Source: Gnetum montanum (taxonomy: Eukaryota; Streptophyta; Gnetopsida; Gnetales; Gnetaceae). Taken from it: a DNA stretch of 62,000 nt. Shown one piece after another: positions 1 through 9,980 of this stretch. The position numbers were made by a program, and so were the translations under genes. The stretch spans positions 1-62,000 of the forward strand of contig MNCI01018351.1 in NCBI GenBank assembly GCA_015680685.1. Reading direction: 5' to 3'. The notes under the pieces were generated by a model, which worked only from the letters and a program-made list of their open reading frames with translations, ran no database searches and was not told the origin of the DNA. Position 1 is the first letter of the stretch. Each line of letters starts with the position of its first letter.

Positions 1-429
1 TGTTTCTTGGATAAAAATATAAGAATAGAAAAAAATTTCAATACAGACTCAACCTGAAAGTCAAGGAAAAGTATATGAATATATCATATAAAAATGGATT
101 TTTTAAAGATGGCATAAGGAGTTGAAGAGAATTTTGCTTACTATAGCTAAGCAAGTTATACATTCATAATAACAAGGTGCTTAGAAAACTTGATTTGATG
201 AGGATTGCATGCATACTAGGTAGAATATTAAGAATGAAAATAAAAGTCACACACAAAGCTTAGGTAAGACATATAAATACTTAAGTAGAACCAAGAGAAT
301 GAATTTATCAGGGAGTAGCAAGAATATTTTGATGCATCATTAAAATAGAATGTAGATAATTTTGGTAATGTTTTCATCATGAAGCATCTTCATCATTTAA
401 TTTTTCTTTTCAAGATATTTGATCATTTT
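1..429. other. AT-rich stretch, no gene seen
   Basis: No convincing coding region, RNA gene or LTR end is visible. It runs without a clear break into the LINE relic that follows and may be the decayed linker upstream of its reverse transcriptase, but I cannot show that. Confidence 0.4.
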
Positions 430-2310
430 ACAATAAGCTAGTTATAAGAGAAGATGATAACTCTACTACATACAACAAGAACATGTCCAACTTACTCTTC
501 AAAAAATCATAGAGGATATTAAAAAGCTAGCGTTTGGCAAAGCTATAGATTAAGATGGTTTATATGCAAAATTATTAAAGTGTGCAAGATCTGCTATTCA
601 TAGAGAAATTTGGCACAAATAAAATTTAACAATGAAGCATTGATTAAAACAAGATTGGAAAACTAATACAACTATCTTGTTATATAAAAAAGGGTATAAA
701 AATAATTTGAAAAATTATAGAATGATCATTGTGAGTAATATTTTTGCCAATTTATTAGGCACTTTGCTAGAAAAGAGATCAATTCTTGGGCTAAAGGTAA
801 CTGGATCAAGGTAAGATGCCAAGAAAGTGTCAAACAAAATCACTCCACTATTGATTACTTGGTTACTCTTAGACACTACATAGAATTTTCAAAAATACCT
901 AATAATTTTTTTTATTTTTTTATTGATTTTTCAAAATCATATGATTAAGTGATGTACAAAACTATGGTTATGCTTGCATAAAATTGATCTCCCTTTAGAT
1001 TTGATTACAGCAACTCAAAGATTGTATGAGGAAGTGATTATTGAAATTACAAATAATAATTCAAAGAAAAACTTTTAATTCAATAGAAAAATTGAAGTTA
1101 AGTAAGGTTGTCTACTTTTTCCAACTCTCTTTGGTATCCTTATTGATAAAATACAGGAATGGTTATGTAACAAGTAAGATAGTCACACTATCAAAATTGG
1201 ATTCTAAGCAGTGAATCTTCTTTTATATACAAAGAGATGCTACCTTGATCTCCACTACTATAGAAGTTATGTAAAATATATTGCAACTTTTAGAAAATTA
1301 TTTTGATTTATCTAGTTTTCAACTGAGTGTAGATAAAATTGAATTGATGATCTAAAGTATAAGAAATAGTTATTATAACTTCCATTTTGGAGGTACCAAT
1401 GTGCAAATAGAAGAGTCTTTTAAATATTTGGATCTCATTTACATGGACAATTACATGTATGGGAAGTGCATCAAAGAAAAAATAGCAAAAGATTCAGAGG
1501 CTCTATATCCTTTCAAAAACAAGTGCAAGGATTTAGGACTCTTGCCTTAGTAGGTCAGAAAATAATATTTTTAAACTATCATCTATCCTACTGTATTATA
1601 TGGATGTGTTGTTTGGAACCTTGAACTTTGTGCTAAACTTTAAAAAGATATTGAAAGAGTGAAAAAAACCTTTTCTTCTTGATGAGTTAAACGAGAAGAT
1701 GTAAACACCTTACTCAATGTTATCGTGTGAGTATGATTTATTACCTCTAGAAGTAGAAGTTTTATATCAATTTAATTATCTAAAGTAGTTTTTGAGGATT
1801 CACGAGAATGTGATTACTATTCTCAGAAGATGTAGTGCTTGAAAAAATTGAATATCTCTTGGAATAATATGTAGCAAAATTCTAAGCATATTCACCAATT
1901 AGTCAAGTAGAAGATTTTAACATAGATTTGATCTAATGTGGGAGGTGAGAGATAATTTTATTTACACCACATTAGATCTAATAAACTAGATGTAGAAGCT
2001 CACTATCTCTCAATTGCTATTTCAATCAAGTATCAAAATGATATGAGCAAGCTTCTCTTAAATTCTCATTATCTCTCATCATCTTAGAATTGAAAATGGA
2101 AAATAGATTTAACTCCTGAGAGAAGGATGCATTTGTAGATTGTGTAGATTATGAGCCCTTGAAGATAAGTTATATGTATTTATTTTTAATGCCCCCAATG
2201 GTGCTTGGTCAATTTGTAGAATCTCTTTATTTTTCATGAAAATGTAATATTTGTCCAATAGATCCTATAGGTCTTTTGGACATAATAAAGCTTCATTTCA
2301 TTTCATAAAG
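430..2310 (+). mobile_element. Decayed LINE (L1-type non-LTR retrotransposon), RT region and 3' end
   Basis: Broken frames translate to pieces of a plant L1-type reverse transcriptase in the right order. Around 500-560 is a linker (EDIKKLAFGKAID, then DGLYAKLLK). Around 715-780 is a piece like MIIVSNIFANLLGTLLEKR. Near 920-950 is FIDFSKSYD, matching the first catalytic block. Near 1090-1165 is a GCLLFPTLFGILIDKIQEWL-like block. Near 1395-1640 come the thumb and 3' blocks (SFKYLDLIYMDN, then YPTVLYGCVVWNLE). The region ends near an AATAAAG-like motif at about 2285. Many stops and frameshifts show it is inactive. Its part from 1089 onward is also found in the duplicated block at 58544. The 5' end and endonuclease were not recognised. 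Confidence 0.75.
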
Positions 2311-3006
2311 ATGAACATAAGTTTCCAATCTTAATTTACTAAAGGTGTATAAATAAAATGGTGAAAAAAAATGATGTTAACTAGGAAGGCATGAATTTGT
2401 AGAAAACCTAAAAGAAAACAAAGACAAAAAAATCCTATGTACGAAATGCTATTTTACCCATTTTAAGTCAAAGTCAAAGTCTTAAAAAAACCAGCCCTTT
2501 TCAACTTGTTTACAGTTTTAAATAATAAAAGTCTAACTAAAATTGCACAAAAGGGCATTTTCAAAAATTTCCATGAATTATATAAAATTTAGCCTCCCTG
2601 AAAGCATGGTTAAATTTTAGCCTTGTATTAAAGGCAAAGGGAGACCCTGAACTTTTATACCTTTAAGCCAGTGACCTGTCCATTTGTAAAAGCAGTACCT
2701 TTAAGAGAATGACTGACACATCGGGGACGGTCTCATGTCCTCGAACAATAATTGATAATACCCTGCGTTTTGTTTTGTTTTGAATTCTTCCTTTGACTTG
2801 GTGTAGAAGCATTAGTTTGAACATCAGGAGAACTTCATCGTAGCTGCCGTGGAGGCGATGTGACCGTGTATGTGTTAAAATGGAAATCTTGCCTTTGAGG
2901 GCAACCTTGTCCTATTATATATTGGTGAGTGAGAATTATGGGAGTATGGTAAGCATGCGTTGCTTATAAGTTCAGATACGTTAGCCACCCACCCTGTAAA
3001 TATACC
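2311..3006. other. Upstream region of lectin gene 1
   Basis: Noncoding sequence between the LINE tail and the lectin TATA box. It is present in both duplicated copies. This copy has about 15 bases near 2700 that the other lacks, and lacks a 33-base stretch that the other has at 59800-59832. No named regulatory element could be assigned with confidence. Confidence 0.6.
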
Positions 3007-3014
3007 TATAAATA
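3007..3014 (+). promoter_or_regulatory. TATA box of lectin gene 1
   Basis: TATAAATA lies 111 bases upstream of the proposed ATG at 3125, so a start site near 3035-3045 would give a 5' leader of about 80-90 bases. The same box is conserved in the second gene copy at 60079. The start site is inferred. Confidence 0.6.
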
Positions 3015-3124
3015 TGAATTTGGAAGCCTGAGCCTGCACACATATCCAGAGTAGCAGCTACTGCTGATCAGTGATCAGTGTTGTGTTTTCTTTCTGAAGA
3101 TTAGAGTTTGTAAACCGCTGTGCA

Positions 3125-4916
3125 ATGGCAAGAAGAATCATTACCCAGAACAACAGCAGCCAGGTGCATAATAATCTTTGCAGTTATCATAATTGAATTT
3201 AAATGTGGTTTACTCATATTCATGCAGATGTCTATATAATTTGAATATTACGATAAGCTCGAAAGGTTGGGTTACACCCAAAACCTGAATATTGATTACA
3301 TAATTGTTAATTGTGTTGTGAAGATGGTGGGTGTGATGCCATGCCCACAAGGATTATGGGGTGGAAAAGGAGGTGGAGCTTTTGATGATGAAGGAAGCCA
3401 TTACCGAGTTGCAGGAATTACCCTCACCATGGGAGCTTGCATCAACACAATTACCATCACCTATCAAGAACAAGACGGTTCTTTCAAGACCTATCCAACG
3501 CGTGGCACTACTAAAGGCTCCAATACTGTGGATGTAAGTTTTAAACGTCACTTCACTTGCTTGGTTAGTTAACATTTCGTCTAACTATCAAAAAGAAGAA
3601 ATAGTTAACCAGCAGACCCTCCCATCTTTAGTTTTCAGTTTATTCCTTATTCTAAAAGGTAAATTGGATACAGAATTCATATTTATCCATTGGATTAAGA
3701 TCATTCTTGGATCACTGTATCTTAATACAAAACATTCAACGTCCATGAGCATGTCTTGACGCTTCTTTCTCTGGATACTCTACTGTGTGCACAGGTCCCC
3801 ATAGGCAAGGATGAAAACATAGTGGGTATTACTGGGTATTATGGAACATACGCCGACAATTTGGTGGTTACGTCGCTGACTTTTCACACTGACAAGAAAA
3901 ACAAATATGGACCTTATGGAGCTCAGATAGGGAAAAGCTTTGAATGTCTCCCCATTGGCTCTAAAATCACTGGATTTTACGGTTTTAGTGGGGATCTGCT
4001 AGATTGCATGGGATGTTATTTTGATTTATCTATGCAAACCTGTGATCCTGCTGACGCCTCTAAAATGATATCTACCTTAACTTCATCCGTAAGAGATGTT
4101 CACAGGACACTAAAGGTCAGTTACATTTCCAACTTGCTTAATCAGGGGGCTCTGAATCCCTTCATTTTACTTTTTAGATATCTTGTACAAGACTTTCATT
4201 TTTTACCGCAATTTAGTTTAGTTTTCTAGTATAAAGTTTGATCAATTTGATCCATGGCAAATATTACAGGGTTATGATTGGAAACCGCTGCCTGCTATGT
4301 CATGGGGAGGGCAAGGTACAGGAAATCCTTGGGATGATGGTACTTTTCAGGGTATTAGGGAAATTCAAATAAGTTACGATGACAAAGTTATTCACACCAT
4401 TGAAACAAAGTATGTTGGGAAAGATGGAGATACTGTCCAAGGCGTGAAACATGGATATGTTGATGGCCAAAAACTTACTGTGGTAAGCTGCTTTATTTTT
4501 GCAAATAATTCAACAATTAATATGCCTATGCTATGAAGATGTGAAAATATAATAATGCATGCAAGCTTTTGGTATGGTTGCAACAGATTACCCTGAATTA
4601 CCCGCAGGAGTTCCTCGTATCTGTAAGTGGAACTTTTGGCAAACTTCCTGGTTTTTACATCCAAGTGAAAAGCTTGAAGTTCATCAGTAACTTCAAGGAG
4701 TATGGACCTTATGGCGACACTTCTGGTGAAGCTTTCTCATCCCCCGAAAGTGGATGCAAGATTGCAGGTGTCTGGGGACGCTCTGGTTGGCTTTTGGATA
4801 ACTTTGGTGTCCACTTGGTGACCAATCAACCCCTCTCTCCTGAGGATGCTGATGCTGGCTGGAATGAATTCATCCCTGCCAAAATCCTTGCCAATGTTCT
4901 TAATTTCAACTCATGA
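3125..4916 (+). CDS. Two-domain jacalin-related lectin, five exons, intact
   Basis: Proposed exons are 3125-3163, 3324-3533, 3795-4115, 4270-4482 and 4587-4916. All introns are GT-AG and phase 0, and the spliced frame is 370 residues. Exon 1 encodes MARRIITQNNSSQ, with no hydrophobic signal, so a cytosolic or nuclear protein is expected. Exons 2-3 form jacalin domain 1: a glycine loop (LWGGKGGGAFDD), then YGPYG, and a G-x-x-x-D sugar-loop match in SGDLLDCMG. Exons 4-5 form domain 2: SWGGQGTGNPWDDG, YGPYG and SGWLLDNFG. The family binds mannose/glucose or galactose; the lack of an N-terminal cleavage-type domain favours the mannose type. Exon 1 and the acceptor at 3322-3323 are the least certain parts. 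The next upstream AG, at the 3220s, would meet a TAA within four codons. A defence or stress role is only a family inference. Confidence 0.92.
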
Positions 4917-5060
4917 GCACATGATTGAGCTTCCTCTCTGTCCCTGCCCTGCTTGCATTGCAGAATGTTCCTTAATATTAATATAATAATACTAGCAGCG
5001 TCTGTGTGAGCGCATGCTATTTGTGTTTATGTGGTGTGGGTCTTTCTAATGGTCTGAAGA

Positions 5061-5066
5061 AATAAA
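5061..5066 (+). terminator. Polyadenylation signal of lectin gene 1
   Basis: AATAAA lies 145 bases after the TGA at 4914-4916, in a T-rich 3' region, a normal position for a plant gene. The cleavage site is probably 15-30 bases downstream. Confidence 0.6.
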
Positions 5067-5089
5067 GACATTTTCTACGGTAGTCTGAC

Positions 5090-5568
5090 GTGATCTCTTT
5101 TAATATTATGAATATGTTTTTTTTTAATAAGAAACTTTTTATTAATGCGGTAACGTTTCCGGTAATATATTATCATACTTAAACAAACATAAAGGAGAAA
5201 TCAATTACCATTGACACAGGTTCTCTATCTCCGCTTTATCCATTCTTGTATGCCAAACATAATGCTTGAAATATTTTCCAAACATATCAATATGGATGTT
5301 CTTTTTCTCCTAATGGCAATCATCTCTAATTAATTCTGTAATGAAGTTTACTAATTAACTAATATTCATAGTTAAACTCAATCCAGTAGCATCTAGTAAA
5401 CTATTTTGTTCTCCATAAAATATATCAAAGGGCCACCCACCTTGTATTAGTATTCTTCTTTGAAGTATCTTAGCTTATTATAATTTGGACATCATTTTAA
5501 GAAGAGTGAAATCAGGATGATAGATGTACAAGTTTTTTTAAAAGTGAACTAAAAAATTATATCATGCT
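5090..5568. other. AT-rich intergenic sequence
   Basis: No gene, LTR terminus or clear protein fragment is visible in either strand of this stretch downstream of lectin gene 1. Confidence 0.5.
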
Positions 5569-5650
5569 ACCTAATGGTGCGGTGGTTAGCGTAAATGTGA
5601 TTGATGCAACCAATGATAGGTTCAAATCCTTGGTATGGAAACCTTCATGA
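5569..5650 (+). repeat. Possible tRNA-derived SINE head
   Basis: GGTTCAAATCC at 5619-5629 is a perfect match to the RNA polymerase III B box (GGTTCRANYCC). About 30 bases upstream, GGTGGTTAGCGTAAATG at 5581-5597 resembles an A box. Box spacing and order fit a tRNA-derived SINE promoter. No cloverleaf and no SINE tail with flanking duplication could be shown, so this may be chance. Confidence 0.3.
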
Positions 5651-5699
5651 CATCATTTGGAATTTATACTTATTTTACAAATTAGTAGATAGTTTAATA

Positions 5700-6343
5700 A
5701 AAAATTTAAAAATAATACTAAAGTATAAGATAAATAGAAGGAAATAGTACAACATCATTGGAGCTTGTGAAAACATAGTAAAAATTTGGAAAAAATATTA
5801 GTAGCTATCTAGGTTAATAATGTGCATAATCATGAAGTTCATAAAAATTAAGGGGATGATAATTGTGTCCAAGCTAGAAAAGATGAAAAAAATGCTAGGA
5901 GTGAACTTAAAAAAATTTTAAATTTTTTTTATAGAGTACAATAGGAATAGTTTGTTGTATGATAAAAAAATAGTATGAGAATTTCTAGAAGCCTTTCCAA
6001 TGTAAAACTTCTACACAACTAAAGTATTAAATTAATTATGTTTATGCATTTTATAGTAATCTTTCTTTTTGGAGAAGATATTTATTATCACAATTTTTAT
6101 CAAGTTCCTTTGCATTTTACCCTAGAAGAAGTTATAGATGGCATTTAACATATTGGCATGTGGAAAGGTATAAATTCAAATGGTTTATATGTTTAATTAC
6201 TTAAATGGTAGGACAATATATTAACATAGAAATTTAGAAAAGATTAAATATTGTTATTATTAATGGCCTTGTTAAGTAATGCTTCTTTCTAACAAATGTG
6301 ATAGAAATAATTTTAAAAACTATTATATGATAGTGGTAGGGAG
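5700..6343 (+). mobile_element. LINE relic, 5' part, interrupted by gypsy element A
   Basis: A degraded non-LTR element whose last stretch translates NNFKNYYMIVVGS in frame, matching the conserved reverse-transcriptase block NNLKNYRMIIVSN of the other LINE near 695-735. The reading frame stops exactly at the element A boundary and resumes at 39738 with IFTKVLDNILKRRIRKWVE. The part upstream of 6100 is too decayed to assign with certainty. Confidence 0.7.
6339..6343. repeat. Target-site duplication of element A, left
   Basis: GGGAG directly before the TG of the LTR. It pairs with AGGAG at 39733-39737 directly after the CA of the other LTR, one mismatch in five. Removing the element and one flank restores the LINE reading frame. 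Confidence 0.75.
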
Positions 6344-7192
6344 TGATAAATTCTGCGAAGGGCTATGTTGTTGAGCATGCATTGATGCATCCCTATCAAT
6401 GCATGGGTTGATGTGTCGACAGAATGTCTATCTCTGCCTATATAAATGCACATACCCATTGCATTTATGGCACCATTGCGTCAATAAAGTAGCTAAGTTC
6501 TTGTAGTTTATTCTCGTGAAAGTTAGAATAGTTTCTAAGTGCTGACAGTAGGACTTCAAGGATTGTATGGATCCTTATTTGAGCATCATTGAACCTTAAC
6601 ACTTTGGTGTTCTGGAAATAAAGACAAGATTCTTGAAACTCCTTATAACACTCAGAATAGATTAATGTTTACTTTCATGCAGTTTATTATTCATGCACTT
6701 TAAATTCATGTTCTTAGTTAAATAATACAGTTAATTAATATACATAAGTACAACTTCCCCAAACATACCATTAATGCTTAGTAATCCTGGTAATGTTATC
6801 GCTTGGTTCACCTAGTAGCCCAACAGTTGGTAACCTAGTAGCATCTTAATGAGTTTAGGATGTGCATAGCAAGTGGGCCTAGATACTTAACTTTGGAAAT
6901 AGATTAAGGTATTATATAGTTACTTAGATTAAATCATAATTAATTATTTTATTTCACACTTGGATTAGTTAAAATAAAACATAAAATCAATACAAATCAC
7001 GTACCTTAGCTTACACTTAACCATACACTTGCACTTATACAAGTGAAGCCAAGAAGACAATGATCACATCCTTAAGTCACTATCTTTGCTATTGTGCATT
7101 TGAAGAGCTAAAGTCCATGAAATTCAACTAGATCACTAGCACAACACTTATGATTTGTATGGCTAGGCATAGGGACTACTTGCAACTCATCC
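6344..7192 (+). repeat. Element A 5' LTR
   Basis: Starts TG; its end at CC would be CA in the ancestor, as in the paired LTR. U3 holds a perfect 11-base inverted repeat at 6376-6405 and a TATATAAAT box at 6439-6447. The downstream part shares the CTTGG-rich R/U5 segment (AACACTTGGTAA-type motifs) with the LTRs of B, C and E. It is immediately followed by the primer binding site. Confidence 0.85.
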
Positions 7193-7211
7193 TTGATGCA
7201 ATTGTTGGGGA
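7193..7211 (+). promoter_or_regulatory. Primer binding site of element A
   Basis: TTGATGCAATTGTTGGGGA sits directly after the LTR and is a mutated form of the B-element site TTGGCACCATTGCCAAGGA. Plant Athila/Tat elements use TGGCGCCGTTGCCGGGGA-like sites, complementary to a tRNA 3' end, for minus-strand DNA priming. Confidence 0.7.
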
Positions 7212-7344
7212 AATTTTAGTTAGCTAAGTGTGTTACATAAGAAAGATAGTGAAACCATATAACGATGTTGTAAAGGACCTAATATTAAAATCGTTAAGAT
7301 AAATAATAATAACAAATGCACACTATTTTTTCACAATCATTGAT

Positions 7345-9980
7345 ATGACTTCTTCTCGTAGGGAAGACTCTCCACCACCAATCCTAACTGAATCCAATCA
7401 AAGGCACAAAGGCCAAAAGATACTCATGCTCCAACAATTCAAAGTAGTCTATACTCATCCAGATGCCTACACTCCATATTTCACATTCATCCTACACTAG
7501 GACAAGCAGTTGTGAGAGAGTGACATGGAAGGCAACATTGTATTGCCTCCCAACCGATCTATTCCTGCAATGCTACCGAACAATCTCATCAAGTTGGACA
7601 TTGTAGTACTCAACGTAGAGTACAAGGATTGTGACCATGCTTATCAAGATTATCATCCCAATAAAGCACAATGAAAGAAAGATTGACAAATGGAAGCTAG
7701 ATGTGAGGCTTCAAAAGGCAAAAGGTTTCCTAACCACTTATTCCTACAAACACACAAAGAAGATGAGGACTTCTTTTTAGGTGCCTTCCAAAATACATAT
7801 TTTCCTTCTCTCTTTGATGAGAAGATCCTTAACCAATAGTTGCAATCAAATAGGGACAACCATGGTTATAGGAAGAACGAATCAGAAAATTAGGGGACCT
7901 CAAAAAGGGGTAGACAAGTTAAGAATAATGACAAGCACTTGGAGAAGGACAAACATGGTGATTGGGATAGGGATCAAAGAAGAGGGAGCAGTAGGCATCA
8001 CTTTGATGTTAGTTCTCCTTCCTCTTTTCCTTCATCATCCTCACCATCTTCCTCCAATTTTCATGGGAGAAGTATCGGCAACAGAAATCATGATGAACAT
8101 AAATAGTGGGATAGGGATGATCATTGACTTCATTGAGACAACAAAGATTGTGGGCATGAGCAATGTTGAGGTGGCCATCACAAAGAACGAAGGGATAGCA
8201 AGACTCATCATAGGCACCATTGCCATGATAGGGGCCATAGAAAGCATTATGACTATGATGAACCCCTAATGGCTACCAAAAATATGTTAAACATTTTAAA
8301 AGCTATTAGGATACCAACTAAGCATGTGAAGGATAGCTGAATCAAATGGTTGGATATGAATAATATGCCCAAGTTCAAAGGAGGATATAATTCAGATCCG
8401 CAAAATCATCTACAAGCCTTTCATGATGCTTTTTCCTTGCAAAATGTGGAAAGTGAATGAAAAAAGTTGAAACTATTCCCAAGGACACTCATCAAAGAAG
8501 CAAAAAGATAGTAGCAGTCCTTGGAATTGAAATCTATTAAATGATAAAGTACAATGCTAGAGCTATCCAATGATAAGTACTAGATGTACTCTAGAGTATC
8601 CAGTTTAAAGAGGAAAATCCAAGGATGGAAACAAGGCACTCATAAGTCCTTGGATGTAGCCATAGATAGGTACTACTCTTTGTCACATTGATGTTCAATC
8701 TATGGATACTTCCAATAGGATTAGCTATGCCATATCATAGATGGACTCAAAAATAAAACAAAGAGAACCATTAGGGTCTATGCCTAAGGGAGACTTCTTG
8801 AGCTAAGGGTCCATCAAATTCAAAGGCTTGTTAAGTAAGTGATCAAACAAGAAGAAGAGCTAAAAAAATGGAAAAGTGTAGAGGAATACAAAAAGGACCC
8901 CTCCATCTACAAGAGGGAGGTCCAATTCTGTGAAAATGAGGTGGAGGCACCACTTGATGAAGTGGCATAAAGGAAAACCTTACCAATCCAATAATCTAGT
9001 ACTGAATATCAGCTAAGGTTGATAAAATGTGGGACTTCTTGGATAGAAAATTTCAAACTACTCTGAAGATTGTAAAGAAAAGAATAGATTAAGGATGTAG
9101 TGGATATGATAGAAGGAAGAAGAAGGAGAATGAACCTGAACATTATAAAGCTAAGGGAAAAGCTACAATAGTAGAGGAGGTTACAGATTTTGAGACCGAT
9201 GGTGATGGTTGTGAGATATGCCAATATAAACATCCCAAGGGATGTTACCTTGTTATGTCACACTTACAGGAATCTAGGGTATAAGCTTTAAATCCTAGAC
9301 TGAAAAAACAACAAGTACCAAGGTAGTTGCCTTATCCTCAAGGCAACTATCAACAATAGTTCCACCAACAAACTTACTATCTAGGTGGAGCACCACCCCA
9401 ACCTCAAGAGTAGTACCAACAATGGCAACATCCATAACCATGGGGGATGCCACCTCCAAGGTAGCAGTTGCCTTATCATTAACCTAATCCATATGGGTAC
9501 TACATTCATCAACCCATTTCTCCACGTAATTCTTCCAATCATGCTTTCCTTTCACATCACTATTACCCTCTAAAATATTATAGAGCACCATCATCAAGTG
9601 TAGATTTCCCATTTCTCTACTATCCTCCTCCATATTTTTTCACTCTTGAACCTCCACCTTCAACTCCTTTGCCACCTACTCCATCTATGTAGGCTAAGAT
9701 ACCTACCACACCACAACAGAGAAATGCAATAATGGTCATAAACTTATAGTCGGCTCCTTAGTCAAGTGGTTCTAAATCTAAGCCTAACCAATAGCCCCAT
9801 GAAGCCCTCACAAATACCTATGACTATTAACCCTACTGCTACCTCCTCTAAAATGTCTATCGAGCAACCTTCAAACCAATGAACCCCCTAGTTACACATC
9901 ATCATATTGACCAATGTGGTCAAAGATTGAATTAAGGATGGCCATCTTCCTAGGAGGACATCTGATCATGAGAGTCCTCT
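7345..9980 (+). pseudogene. Element A gag
   Basis: Starts at ATG 7345 (MTSSRREDSPPP), matching MSSSHRQDG in B and C. Order: N-terminal region with DYHPNKAQ, a basic/serine-rich linker (about 7900-8270), then the capsid-like Retrotrans_gag block near 8350-8690 (KFKGGYNSDPQNHL, then STMLELSNDKY). Next is the C/H-rich motif CEICQYKHPKGC at 9214-9250 and a Q/P/Y-rich tail (about 9300-9900). In-frame stops fall mostly where relatives have Gln, Arg or Trp. Other frames over this region, including an open 162-codon one, are shadows. The end is approximate because gag and pol seem to be one continuous frame. Confidence 0.8.

Larger units (their letters stand above)
1089..4946 (+). repeat. Segmental duplication, left copy (LINE 3' part plus lectin gene)
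   Basis: This block matches 58544-62000 in direct orientation, nearly base for base over most of its length. It includes LINE sequence, the lectin promoter and all five lectin exons with their introns. The left edge is sharp: from AAATTGAAGTTAAG onward both copies agree, and upstream this copy is LINE while the other is gypsy relic F. The right edge cannot be placed, because the second copy runs off the window at the base equivalent to 4946. By eye the copies differ by scattered substitutions and small indels. Confidence 0.93.

Noticed and set aside
3354-3575. Minus-strand frames over lectin exons (also 4392-4664, 60437-60658, 61451-61723)
   Set aside because: Shadows of the plus-strand lectin exons.
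7781-8269. Open frame of 162 codons on the plus strand
   Set aside because: It lies in another frame over the gag linker of element A, and the family gag frame fits the same bases. Its Met/Ile-rich product is a composition effect.
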